A stretch of DNA of 60,000 bases from Takakia lepidozioides (taxonomy: Eukaryota; Streptophyta; Takakiopsida; Takakiales; Takakiaceae): positions 40,256,042-40,316,041 of the forward strand of contig CM060734.1 of assembly GCA_030704615.1 (NCBI GenBank). The letters run 5' to 3'. Positions 1 through 10,966 of this stretch are shown here, one piece after another. The notes beneath the pieces were generated by a model. The model had not been told where the DNA came from and did no database searches. It saw nothing but the letters and a program-made list of their open reading frames with translations. Each line of letters opens with the position of its first letter. Position 1 is the stretch's first letter. Made by a program: the position numbers and the translations under genes.

Positions 1-625
1 ACTGATGGGCGATTCTCGGGGCAAGGTGATGGCCAGTGTGCATCAAGTCCGGTTGTGGCTTGGGTCAGCAGTGTTGCTGGATACAGCTACAGTGGGGTCA
101 CGGGCTCATCATCCATGGCTATGGTGGACTAACTTGATGCCACCCGCACTGCTCAAGCGTGCATTTGATGGGGTGCAGCGGCTAGCACACCTCATAGTGG
201 ATAGCATTTTGGACACAGGGAGGCAGTCTCAGCGTGTGAGACACGATGATCGTTTGCCTTTGGCAGTGGTCAACATGGTGGGTCAACCACGAGCAGCATT
301 ACCTACACTGCTCAACTTCCCAGGATCGCATGCTTTCCGGGATAGTGGACCTAGCCTCCTGTGGGATGCTCAGTTGCAGCAGTTAGTGGAACCTAATGCT
401 GAAGAGCGTGAGCAGGCGATGGGTTTTACCACTGGTACCACGGCGGTGTCGTCTCTTTCTGAGGCATCACGTCGTCAGGTGTTGGGGCAAGCAATGGATC
501 TCAATTGCTTGACCTGGATTATCAGCTTGGCTATGGCTGAGCAACGCAGAGTAGGGAGTACACTTCCCTCGATGGTCTCTCTGCCTACCGAGACGGTACA
601 GGCAGTGAGTAGGGGCGGCATGTAA
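1..625 (+). pseudogene. C5-cytosine methyltransferase C-terminal half (retroelement copy 1)
   Basis: About 206 residues are open, starting just after the ENV motif and running through the target-recognition region to the C-terminal motifs IX-X, seen as EQAMGF and VLGQAMDLNCLTW. The protein is about 95% identical by eye to the copy ending at 36,110. The motif VIII region reads RAHHPWLWW where the other copy has RAHRPRLWW, so two arginines are changed by CG-to-CA and CG-to-TG mutations. The motif I and catalytic PC segments lie outside the window, so activity cannot be judged. It is probably a decayed retroelement gene. Confidence 0.8.
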
Positions 626-847
626 GGACCACGGGGTGCAGGCATCCATGGCACACGTAGGAGGTGCTCGAGGTTCAAAGGGAGTTGGCAGCCAAGGTGG
701 CGTGATGGATGAGGTTGGGGATTTTTCTCAGGTTGAGGAAGTCCTCGAGGATGAGATGATGAGGCAAGATGAGGCCTTGTCATTGACTGAGCAGGTAGGG
801 CCCTGGATGTCACTGCAGGGCGTGTTATTCTGAGGGTTCGAGAGCTG

Positions 848-1147
848 TTGCCCTCAGGAGTCCTGATCTTGGAGGGTCGGGATGGCATGACTTGGAAAGA
901 CCATGTGCGTAATTGTGCGCCATGTCACCTTCCCAATGTCGATGGCAGAGTTGACCCAAACTTGGCAGTGGTACCTGCAGGTTTGAGGTGCATGCTTTGT
1001 GGGTCTGCTAAAGGGGCAGCCACCATGCTGATGTGTGATCGATGCTCAAGGGGTTGGCATATGGGATGCTTGACACCACCTCTTGAGAAGGTTCCTGACG
1101 GAGATTGGTTGTGTCCACACTGCTTGGGATGGTGGCAGTGGACATGA
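848..1147 (+). pseudogene. PHD finger of retroelement copy 1
   Basis: The translation contains a C4HC3 PHD zinc finger, CMLCG...CDRCSRGWHMGC...CPHC, with the usual spacing and the WHMGC core. It lies about 220 bases downstream of the methyltransferase stop, in another frame, as in the copy at 36,331-36,618. PHD fingers typically read histone H3 tails. Here it may guide the element's methyltransferase or its integration; that role is inference. An upstream open segment (636-833) corresponds to the acidic linker of the other copy, but a TGA at 832-834 interrupts it. Confidence 0.8.
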
Positions 1148-1429
1148 CTGGAGGCAGCTAACAAGACATGGGAGGTCAAGCTCATAGGAGTCAATACATG
1201 AGATCCCAAGCTCAAGTTCATAGGTTGCAAGATGGGAACTAACGATGGGGCAACTCCTGCACCACTTAAAGCATATTCGCAAAGATTTGTGAAGATTAAC
1301 ATGCAATACACCAAATCAATGTTTCACAAAGGTAACAATATTTGTCAACAATTGAGTTTCACTTATTTCTTGCATCATTATCTCCCTTGTTTGAGCACTT
1401 ACAGGTAAAGCTGTTCACTTATTGTCTCA

Positions 1430-2510
1430 GGAGTCTCGTCCCTGCTGAGTGGCATTGTACCGTTTCCCACTTGAAGCCACCACCTTGCCAAGCAGGCACT
1501 CCAGAACCTGACCAACAGTCTGACGGCTAGGCAGTGCATGTGGATTGATGATGATATCGGGCACAATCCCCTACTGAGAGAAATGAAGTCACGATTGCCG
1601 TCGAATGTGTTACAAGCCCCTAAGTCCAGGTCGGACCAAACGCGTTGCACAATTTGTTTGGGGGACATTGCAGATGGGCAGTCTATTATATGACTGCCAA
1701 TTTGCCTCTTTGCTAAAGATCCCTCCCACCACACCCTTCTGACCGTGCATACTGGAGAATTTGTCACCAGCTTGTGGGGCACGAGCAAAACGAAGGCGCA
1801 CCCTCGCAATGCAGTGCCCATCCTCCTCCCTGGTTAGCATGACCTGGTCTACATGGCCCTTTTGATGGGTTTTCAAGCGTAAGCTGGAGTCCATAAGCCT
1901 TGGGTTCCCCTCCACAGTGGTTAACTAACCAATCACTATATCCCCCTTGGTCAGTGTAGCTCCAATATAAGGAAACCCATCTTCATGTACTTACAATTGT
2001 AAAAAGCTTGCTCATCTGATATACTTGGCTTGCCAAAGTGCTCCTCCACATTGAGCCTCTCCTCACCTCGATGCACTTTAAAGTGTAAGGACCTGGGTCA
2101 GTAATGGTTGAATTAACAATGCCGACCACTGCAAATGCCTATCGGCCTAGTTTAAATGTAGGTGAAACATGAGAGTACACAGTGCATGCAACAAGATGCT
2201 TCCCTGGCAATCTGTCAACCGATCTAAGCACAGAACTTGTGATTAACTCAACCTATCCACAAACCTGAATAGGCCTCGATCAATGGAGGCCTGGTTCATA
2301 ACAATGGAGTCCTCCTGGTTGTAGGCATAGCATTGTATTGCTACAATCGCAACTTGACCATTTGTAAGCTCTGGCTTTTGCAGTAACGTTGCAGCACGTG
2401 TGGTGACAAGAGGCTTCTGTGGATAAAATAGCTCATGAGCTGAGGAGTCTGATCGCGACCACATATTGGTTGAGTAGAAGCTGGCCTGTTTGCAATGCTT
2501 ATGCCCCTAG
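1430..2510 (-). pseudogene. NRPD2/NRPE2-like (RNA polymerase IV/V second-largest subunit) gene fragment
   Basis: The minus strand carries at least five exon-like blocks in the correct order for an RNA polymerase second-largest subunit. They are [11 protein letters not shown] and [11 protein letters not shown] (about 2,270-2,450), a FGKPSISDEQ block (about 2,015-2,095), EDGFPYIGATLTKGDIVIG (about 1,928-1,985), DKFSSMHGQKGVVG (about 1,690-1,915) and [18 protein letters not shown] (about 1,440-1,575). The SSMHGQKGV and INPHA-PSRQT wording matches the Pol IV/V subunit rather than Pol II RPB2, which has SSRHGQKG, though the [11 protein letters not shown] block is RPB2-like. Introns remain between blocks, so it is genomic in origin and not a processed copy. 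Both gene ends are missing, replaced by retroelement sequence at about 1,262 and 2,506. It cannot encode a working subunit as it stands. Confidence 0.8.
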
Positions 2511-2991
2511 TGATGGAGACATAGTCGGGTGACCAGTACATCCTCCACTCCTCGATCTCAACCTCATGCCCCCACCTGAACTCATGGTAATCATCCATAG
2601 GCGGCCCCTCAAGGTGCTGAAACAGCCCCTTCCATGCCATGAAAGGCGTAAATAGTTGTGGATTGCGCATTTGCTGCAAATCACACCAACTATCAAACTC
2701 TTGGATAAAATCATCCAACTCGATGGTGCCCACCGCCCCAGAGTACCTTCGTGGCCCCTTGGTAGCTCCATACATCTCCTCCATTGTGTCCCACAACAAT
2801 GGCAAGGAAACAACTTGCACCGCCGGTATGAGTCCTCCTGATTCACAATCCGAATCAGAACCTTCCGTAGAAGACACAGGAGGTGAAGGTGGCCTAAACC
2901 GCATACCTCGTCTCGTGTACCCACTAGTATCGCTAGTGCTCGAACTGGCATTGTCCCCAACAACTAGTGGCACCTCCGTGTTGACACTCAA
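2506..2991 (-). pseudogene. Gag N-terminal part (retroelement copy 1)
   Basis: About 160 residues are open and match the N-terminal part of the gag at 32,220-32,704, including ELDDFIQEFDSWCDLQQMRN and PPMDDYHEF. This segment would precede the retrotransposon gag core and is cut off at the junction near 2,506, so the core and zinc knuckles are absent. No ATG opens this frame: the first codon of the open stretch is TTG, just downstream of a TAG, so the start is undetermined. It keeps a CAA codon where the fuller copy has TAA (32,394-32,396). Confidence 0.75.
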
Positions 2992-3639
2992 CCGATCATG
3001 AACATGTCCCTAACCCCCTCTCCACAAGGTAACCGGGTAGAGAACCTGTTGCGGCTTATGGTTTGGAATACTAAGTTCCTAACATAGCCTACACCTGTAC
3101 CTGCATCCACCGCAAGCACTCCTATGGTTGGCTGGTCATCGCCTCCAACCTCACCACAGGAGAAACAATGATGGTCTGGCTGGTCATCACCCCAGCCTCA
3201 CCATCGACAGCATGCTCTAGGACTGGCCGGTGATCAAATCCGGACCAATCACCTATAAAAACAAGCGCCCACACAAAACTAGCATGACGCACAGTCAAGC
3301 ATGCAGGTATGGAGGGGATCCAAACACAAGAAATCAGAACGACAACTCCCCCACACCAAAAACAACTCCACGGTGTTGCTCCTGCAAGGACACCCCAGCC
3401 CAAACCTAGACTGACTCTTGCCTCCACCTACGGAAAGGTCTTGGCCTAATGAGAGGGTGGAAACTACGAGGAAGAGAAGCTAAAGCAATGCCTAACCCCA
3501 ACATGCCCTCATGCCAACACTCTTCCTCTCCTCTCTTCCCTCACTTGCATGACCATGGGAATATCATGAAGATACTCCTCAAACCGCCCTCCACGAGCTT
3601 CAAAATTCGGCCTTCAAGACCACATGCCAGTCCTTAGGC

Positions 3640-4205
3640 AGTCCACCAGTGCCTCTACGAGTCAGCACAGGTCGTCCACAGGTCAACACGGGCCACCACA
3701 GACCAGCACAGGCCCACACAGATCACTGGTCACAGCCGTCATAGCCCCACACAGGCCACAGCCCATCACAACCCCACGGCCACATGTCACAGCCTGTCAC
3801 AACCCATCACAACCCCAAAGGCCACAGGCACAGCCTGTCACAGCCCTACAAAGGTCACCGTGTCACAGCCCCAAAGGCCACAACCTATCACAGCTCCTCA
3901 CAGCCCGTCACAGCCCCACAGGCCACAGGGCACAGCCTGTCACAGCCCGTCACAGCCCGTCACAGCCCCACAGGCCACATGACACAGCCTGTCACAGCCC
4001 TACACAGGTCACAGGGGTCACTGCCCCAAAGGCCACAGCCCCTCACAGCCCGTCACAGCCCCACAGGCCACAGGGCACAACCTGTCACGGCCCCTCACAG
4101 CCCGTCACAGCCCCACGGGCCACATGGCACAGCCTGTCACAGCCCTACACAGGTCACAGGGCACATCCTGTCACAGCCCGTCACAGCCCCAAAGGCCACT
4201 CACTC
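3640..4205 (-). repeat. Leader tandem repeat of the retroelement (copy 1)
   Basis: A run of short imperfect units built from CACAGCCCGTCACAGCCCC and ACAGGCCACAGGGC on the plus strand. Long open frames rich in His, Ser, Pro and Gln cross it in more than one frame, a by-product of the repeat and not a protein gene. The same array occurs in the leader of the other copy (30,870-31,560, opposite strand), so it belongs to the element. Confidence 0.85.
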
Positions 4206-4885
4206 CAAGGGGTTTAGCCACGCCAAGCTAGGGTTTGTGTCTCTTGGACTCTAGGCTTCTTTGCACCGAGCTATGGCGGCTGTGAAGAAATCAGCAATGT
4301 ATTCTTGCTCTTTCGGCTCCCACACACCACCAATAATAGCCCTAAGCCATGAGGAAGATGGTTGCCACAAACCAAGCCTTCTTTCTCACTTAGACTCCCC
4401 AAACACGCCACTAAACTCAATGGCAAACAACCAAGCCTTGTTGGTTTCCAGCCCTTGTGAGCACTCATTCAAGCGTTTTCCTTGGCCATAGCATTTGTTT
4501 TAGAGCCTATTCCATCCCCCTACATCTGCCACTTCAAGAGCCATGCTCTATCTAGGCTTGAGGTTGGAACCCCAACTAAGGACACGCTCTACAAGTGTCG
4601 GACTGTCACATAAGAGCAGATCAGCCCCTTACATTCTCTTCTAGTTCTCTAAAGCTTGAAAACAAAAGCCCAATGGACTGAAAGCATGCTCCATACATGC
4701 CCCACTAGCGCGGTGAGGCTCAACTCGAGAAAGATGAGCCTCCCGCGCTTGCCGTGAAGATAACCACTCCAGGGCCTAAATCTGCCTTGACCCCTGGATT
4801 GACACTTGGGCCAATCCCAAATGTCAATATGTAAAAGCTAGCTATTTCCTAGCTAATTTCACACTAGTGGTAAAATAACTTGACA

Positions 4886-6500
4886 CAAGGCTGGCACAAC
4901 AAGGTTCAGCACCTCAAGGCCAGAACCTAGAAGTTCAGTCAACTGAAGGTGGTTATCCTCCTACGTCAAGTACAGAGGAGAGTATTGGTATGTTGTTACC
5001 ACATGATCCATTTAGACATGAGACAACAAGGTCCACGATAGAGAAAGAGAAAGCGAATCAACATTACAAGTTGATCAACAAAATTTACGTAGGTCTACTC
5101 GGACAAGGACACCGTCCTTAAAATTAAAAGAGTCTCTCAGCAACGCTTATGCTTTTTTTACCCAGACTGATGAGCCTTCCACAATAGCAGAGGCTTTGTC
5201 TGGACCTAATGCAGATAAGTGGCAAGATGCTCTTGATTCTGAGTACGACTCTCTTATAAAGAATAGAACGTGGACTTTGGTAGATCCTCCAGTAAACAGA
5301 TCTATTGTCAGCTGTAAGTGGGATAAGAATGACCTCTTTACGAACAATCTTCTCTTTAGCTGCTAACCTAGATCTGGAAATACACCAGATGGATGTTAAG
5401 ACCGCGTTCTTAAATGGTTATCTAAAGGAGGAGATTTATATGAAACAGCCTGAAAGCTATGTCAAAGCGGGAAAAGAAACTAAGGTTTTTATGCTACTAA
5501 CAACACTTTATGGCCTCAAACAATCCCCAAGGGCATGGTATGAGCGAATAGATTCTTATCTATTGAAATCTGGTTTTGCTAAAACTCCAGCAGATTCAAA
5601 TGTCTATGTTAAGCGCCATCAAGCTTTTTTGTATTGTTAGGGTTGTATGTTGATGTGTGCATCATTGTTGGAAACGATTTGAAGTTTCTGAAAGCAACAA
5701 AATCGGAGTTGTCAAGTGAGTTTGAGATAACAGATAATGGTCCTATTGAGTATTGTCTCGGCATACAAGTATCTAGAGATAGAAGAAAAAGAATAATTCA
5801 TTTATCTCAAGAAAAATATATACGAGATACACTTAAGAAATTCAATATGGAATTATATAAAGCTATCTCTACACCAATGGAACCAGGAAGTAAGCTTTCC
5901 AAGGAAATGACTCCTGAAAGTAAATCTGAGCAAGAGGAGATGGTAGATATTCCTTATTCAAGTGTTGTGGGCAACCTGATGTACATTATGGTGTGTACAC
6001 GACCCGATCTTGCTTTCCCTGTAAGTCAAGTTTCACAATTTATGGCAAATCCTAGAAAACAACATTGGCTTGCTATAAAGCGGCTTTTCAAGTATCTTCA
6101 AGCCACTATAACTTTTGGACTTAGATACGGGATTCAAGTTGAGACTTCACCAGCAAACACTATTCAAGGATGGTGTGACGCTGATTGGGTAGCAGATGTA
6201 GACAATTGGCGTTCTGTCACAGGTTATATATTTTGCATGAATGGAGGAGCGACATCGTGGCAAAGCAAGAAACAAGCTACTATAACTCTTTCGAGTACCG
6301 AGGCAGAGTATATGGCTGCTGCACATGCAATATAGCTTAGGCAGTTAATTAGTGGACTTGGATTCCCAAGCTCACCCATTAGCTATTGAAGTTGCAGAGT
6401 GGCAACCTGGGATTGTGGTTGGTCCTAAGGGAAGAGATCTTCTTCTATCTATTCAATCACTTGAAAGCGGGCATCTTGTGGTCAGAAAGGCTATGCTGAC
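4886..6500 (+). mobile_element. Ty1/copia remnant A (RT-RNase H)
   Basis: A 5'- and 3'-truncated copia element, interrupted on its left by insertion or rearrangement of the methyltransferase element at 4,885. It holds the pol linker, reverse transcriptase and RNase H but no integrase, gag or recognisable long terminal repeats. A TAGC microsatellite (6,501-6,522) lies at its right edge. Confidence 0.85.
5143..6344 (+). pseudogene. Copia reverse transcriptase/RNase H, decayed
   Basis: The translation follows the copia RT order: EALSGPNADKWQDALDSE, then QMDVKTAFLNGYLKEEIYMK, LYGLKQSPRAWYERID, the catalytic box, ARPDLAF-like CTRPDLAFPVSQVSQFM, and the RNase H block DADWVADVDNWRSVTGY and TLSSTEAEYMA. 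The frame is broken by a stop at 5,638-5,640 with a shift into the next frame, and by a TAG after AHAI at 6,333-6,335. A deletion removed the segment between SCKW and RMTSLRTIF. The catalytic box reads YVDV instead of YVDD, so a metal-binding aspartate is lost. It is not functional. Confidence 0.9.
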
Positions 6501-6522
6501 TAGCTAGCTAGCTAGCTAGCTA
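6501..6522. repeat. (TAGC)n microsatellite
   Basis: Five and a half perfect copies of TAGC at the end of the copia remnant. Confidence 0.95.
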
Positions 6523-8859
6523 AACATCTCTTCACCAGACAAGAGGAAAAGACACGGGTCCAACCTTTTCAGATCCCTTGATGATGAAGTAACCTCCCAT
6601 ATCGAAGTAGCAGTCACCCTTTCGAGCCAATTCGGCGTCTAACAAGCCACGTAGATGGCAGAATTGGGATTTAACCATGATAGGAATTTTGCCAATACAT
6701 GTATACATACTTGAACACTCAGTTTATTCCAAAGTTCTAGAGTACTCTGCAATCAATTTCCAATTATCGCCACCAACTGATCTTTTGTAGAATTCAAACA
6801 ATCATGTATGCAACTTTGCCAAGTATCTTTCCATCTTCTATAGAACATACGATGTGAATGTTTGTATTCTATTTTAATTTCCCAATCTTCGCCTTAGACT
6901 TTGCTCTTCTTTTCGAACCAACAATGCAAAACTACTATTAAGGGGCCTGATTTGTGAGCTGACGCTCCTAGGTGTTTCTCTTTTGAAAAGAAAAAAAACC
7001 TAAAAACCTAAAAACCTAAAAACCTATCATCCTTATGCTCTTCTTTGTGATTCATTATGGTTCTTGTGTGTTCAACTTCTATATATCGCCTGATTTGATG
7101 TTGACTTAGCTCACATTTCAAAAATGTAGGCTCCAACATAATCATCACAACAACATCTACGAGCATATGAATAGCATTTATCTGAAGTGTATGGCTTTAA
7201 GGTTATTTTTCCAAGCATGAGGTAATACGTGAAGTGCAATATGAAGTGTATTATTATAATGGTGTAGATGCATACAACCTCGCATCATACCATTATTATC
7301 GCAGTTTAATTTCAAAGTTTGAAGGAAGCTAGAGTGATGTAGATGCATACAACCTCACATCACACCATTATTATTGCAGTTTAATTTCAAAGTTTGAAGG
7401 AAGCTAGAGTGAATCAGAGCAGCCGACTAGGATTTTTGTGCACGTCTTGCAATCTCATACTATAGTTTCTGGCTGCCAACATGACTATATGTGCAATTTC
7501 CATCTAAAGGATAGTACAATTGAGTAAGTTAGGGTTAAGGATTCACCTTCATAAAGGCTCAACATATACGTATGTACAAAGTCCTTTGGCCATTTGAGCT
7601 ATTCATAGATGTCAATTCATCTTTCTATCTTTGCATGGTGTTTTATATACCAATCAACAACTTCATAAGAGTCTTGTCATCTAACAAATCTCGATTCTGC
7701 AAAATAGATGATGGTTGATCTACCTCAATCTATCTTAAGATTCCTCCTATGGATATCTCAAACAGACATCAAAACACGGAGAATCAGTTTGAGATGACGC
7801 CCAAAAGTCTGAAGAAGCTATGTAGGGATCTCAATGTAGGCCTCTTACTGCCCCTTCCATGATCTCTCTTTGCAAAGTTGTTCATTGATTAACCTAATGG
7901 ATGACGCGACCCGAAATGCAGTGTTGCGTCCAAATCTTTCCACAATGTAGAATCGTTGGATGAAATTGGGCTTTGAGATTTTGGGCCAACATGCTTAAGG
8001 TGCCACATGATTAGAATCTAAGTGGCCTATACCAATGGAAAATTGGTTGGTAGGCCCAATGCTGGGTATTTTTTCACTAAAAGATTGGAGTACACTCGAC
8101 ATTTGGGGCTTGGATTTTTGTTATAATCTTCCTAATGTGGTCAAATCATCTGAAATTCTTACAACAGATGGATGAAGTAGGTGTGTTGACTTTCATACGG
8201 GTCGTCCCTGTGGATGTTTGTCAAATAAGTGGATCAAGCTAAACAAATCGAAGCTAAAAATGGTACCAAGCTGGGCCTGGAGAATGGCCCCCAATGCCCA
8301 TACATGTATCTGGAATTTGGTGAAGAGTTGGAGCGCTAGCAATGCTTTAACTCTTTGCTCTCATGATATAAATATTGTTGCTTTTGCCTGAAGTTGGATA
8401 AACTGATCTCCATAGTGTTAATAGACACACATCACATGAACTTTGTCAGACACATTAACTAAGAGAACACGGCCTTCCCTGAGGCAGATAAGACTCCATG
8501 CATCAGATGTAATATAGAGTCATCGCAAGATGTGTGTAGAAAGCGACAAAACAATTTCAACTTGTGAAGTGCTAGCTCGCAAATGTGATGGGTGGGATGA
8601 TCTCACTAGAGCTATGGAGAGCCAGTGACAGATAATACACATGCCTGAAGATAACCACATTGGGTTTGCTAAAAGCTTGTCTGAGTGAGGCTTACACATG
8701 GAGGCTAAGAAATCTCTCCATAAGAAAATTACCCAGCCAAGTCCCAACGGTGTAAGAGTCTAAGTTTCTACCCATTATTATGTGACCAAGCAACTGCTAC
8801 CATCTTCTCATGTACCCATTGGGAGAGAAGACGAATTGATCGTTTAGTGAAAGTAGAGG
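6523..8859. other. Intergenic stretch, no gene seen
   Basis: AT-rich sequence with no long open frame or recognisable domain. It contains a 75-bp tandem duplication (listed separately) and a short array of AAAACCTAA (7,000-7,026). The right end is 3' flank of the NudC-like gene. Confidence 0.6.
7263..7412. repeat. Two-copy tandem duplication, period 75 bp
   Basis: Units starting TGTAGATGCATACAACCTC occur at 7,263 and 7,338 and agree at all but a few positions to the end at AGCTAGAGTGA. No coding content is seen. Confidence 0.9.
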
Positions 8860-10966
8860 TCAGTGCTTGATACCCCCTAGGAACGTCTTTGGGTTGGGAC
8901 AAGAGCCTGTAAACTGTGCTTGCGAGAAATCAAAGCCCGGGTGCTGCAAAAGATACCCACTGTCAGTTAGAATTTGGTACAGAAAAAGTTATTCCTCAGA
9001 TTGAATCGGGCTTGCCCATATATATAGCCTTCTGGATGGGATGGGGGGACGAAAAAGAGGAGAAATATTCTCATAGCTTCAACTAGCATGGCAGCTGAGA
9101 TTGCCTTTGCCCAGTCTCAGCAGAGCAGAAAATTGGGAAGGGGGAAGGAGAGAGATGACTAGACTTCACTTGCTGTCAGAGCACATAATTGAGGAGAAGG
9201 ACAGAAGGAGAGAAACCACAGTAGTAGAAGGCTTGCTGCACTAATGGAACTTACCTTTAAAACTGCAGTTAATTGTGGCTTAGACAGGAAGTCAGACACA
9301 TTGATTGACATAAAAAGTGCAGCATGAATCAAAGCCCAAATGTCTGTTCATTGTGGACAATCGAACCTCTTCTTGGAAGCGCTCCAGCATGAGGCGCTGC
9401 TGCTCTTGGTCAGCAGTGTAAGAATCAAGGTCACCATGACCGGCTATGGCTGAGGGCCAAGGCTGCCCTTTCTCTCTCTTCTGTAGTGTTATGTGCAGTA
9501 CCTGATCCTCTGCAAACATTTTGGACGGTGTTGGCTTGTTGGTTCCCCGAACCTGTTTCCTAGAAATAAAGTCGGAAATTGAAACGTTGCAGAACCTCTC
9601 ACATCACAAAAATGCCAAAGACCAGAAAATGGCAGCACGTGGAATGAAAGCATCTCAAGGGGCCAGAGGAAGAGAAGACCCACCCACAGTCCAGAACGAT
9701 GCATCAAGCTTGACAGGCCCTCCCAAATCATGCTGCACATCCATGCCCAAGTCAGAGTCTTGCCAGTAATCTCTTGTATTATCACCAAGCCACAATTGCC
9801 AGATTGTGTTTAGACCGCAAACTTACAGCTTGGTGGTTGAAAAGCCCAAGTACACAAGCAAGTTCAGACAGCATGGCACAATCTGAAAGGTACCAGGTTC
9901 ACTTGTTTTGTCGACACTTGTACCTATGAGTTCAAAGTAACTAGGGGAAAGAGAAGGAGATGGCAATCACATGACTTTCAACTACCAACTGAAAGTCAGC
10001 GTAAGGTGTCGTCCCAGCCTGACCATCACCTCCACAATCTCTTCAAGGGTTTACATTGGTTGGGTACTACCATGTTAAAGCTAAGAGACTTCATGGCCCA
10101 TGTATTTCCCAGAAAACAAATTGATCTGACAACATTGGCGAGCAACCACTAACCTGAACCCAAATCAGTGTGAAGGTTTTATTGCAAACCTCTTATGGCA
10201 ACCATCCAATATAGAGCCAGCAAATAAAAGTCCAGAAAAAGATTCGCTCCATGGGCAATGGCAATGTAGTGTGAAAGTAAGGCTTCCATCTCACAAAGCA
10301 CCAATGCCTAGAGCTGAAAGTAGAGGATAACCCCAGAGATTTCTAACTGTGTATCAAAGTCTACTCAAACATATAGGATCACTTGCAAAAGATTTTCAAA
10401 ATCATGCCACTGTTGTTCACATCAGTGGTTGGGATGCCCACATTAAGGTAGGGAGGGTTGCCTTTGATGCCAAGCTCCAAATGCTGTGGTTTTATCGTGC
10501 AATACAACAATCTTGACGGCAGATTGTCTGGCAATGGAACATAGAGATTGACCTCATCCAGTGTTTGGTCCCACTCATACACTGTTTGTCCTGCATACCA
10601 GCCACTGCAGATCATTACCACAACAGGTGCGTTTCATTGGCTTGATAACGTGCTCTGGTTCTTGGTCGATGAAATGGAATGAGAGACCAAAAGAGAGAAA
10701 TGAAATGAAATGATACTTAATAACGTCCGCAGAAAGCTCAAAGAGCTTCTGGGACAAAATGGAAGAGAGGGAACAAAACCAGAGCCAAAAAACAGCCCAA
10801 AAGCAACTACAGCAACAAGAGAGAAAGAAGCCTCCTTAATGTGAGGATTTCCATTATACAGATCCATGGCCTTACAGCGGTTGAACTTATGGCAGGAGGT
10901 AGCCCAAGCCTACTAACCATCATGCTCAAAACGGTGTCGCTTCTCTGGAGCTAGTTTCTCTGTCAT
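8860..10966 (-). CDS. NudC/CS-domain (NUDCD2-like) chaperone-type protein, 5 exons
   Basis: Exons on the minus strand are 10,918-10,966, 10,442-10,590, 9,684-9,732, 9,367-9,509 and 8,860-8,943. All junctions are GT-AG and all phases agree, giving 157 residues, the length of animal NUDCD2. It starts MTEKLAPEKRHRF, typical of the plant members. A CS (p23/HSP20-like) fold covers about residues 18-110, with VYEWDQTLDEVNLYV, KGNPPYLNHDL, DASFWTVEDQVLHITLQKR. The tail has RLMLERFQEEHPGFDFSQAQ, the conserved family end. NudC-family proteins assist Hsp90 client folding and dynein or auxin-related processes. The client here is unknown. No promoter element was identified; the introns are short to moderate. 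The structure appears intact and complete. Confidence 0.93.

Larger units (their letters stand above)
1..1262 (+). mobile_element. 3' part of methyltransferase/PHD gypsy-like element (copy 1, + half)
   Basis: This stretch aligns, with scattered substitutions, to 35,484-36,754 of the fuller element copy in this window. It carries the C-terminal half of the methyltransferase and the PHD finger. Similarity stops abruptly near 1,262, where RNA-polymerase-subunit sequence on the other strand begins. The left side runs off the window. The matching 5' half of the family lies at 2,506-4,885 on the opposite strand, so this copy is either split by an inversion or two fragments have been juxtaposed. Confidence 0.85.
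2506..4885 (-). mobile_element. 5' part of methyltransferase gypsy-like element (copy 1, - half)
   Basis: The minus strand from 4,885 down to 2,506 matches the plus strand of 29,373 to about 32,704: the terminal sequence starting TGTCAAGTTATTTTACC, the leader with tandem repeats, and the start of gag. Relative to the other copy it lacks roughly 0.9 kb of leader (equivalent to about 29,550-30,440). The match ends at the gag residues SITRG, after which NRPD2-like sequence follows. The shared boundary at TGTCAAG, entering copia sequence on one side, marks the probable 5' end of the element. Confidence 0.85.

Noticed and set aside
1430-2510. Fragment of Pol II RPB2
   Set aside because: [11 protein letters not shown] and YNQEDS-VMNQ would fit RPB2, but SSMHGQKGV, EDGFPYIGA-LTKGDIVIG and [11 protein letters not shown] fit the Pol IV/V subunit better.
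3624-4254. Long His/Ser/Gln-rich open frames over the leader repeat (and 30,819-31,586 on the other strand)
   Set aside because: They are open in more than one frame because the repeat lacks stops. There is no protein conservation beyond the repeat.
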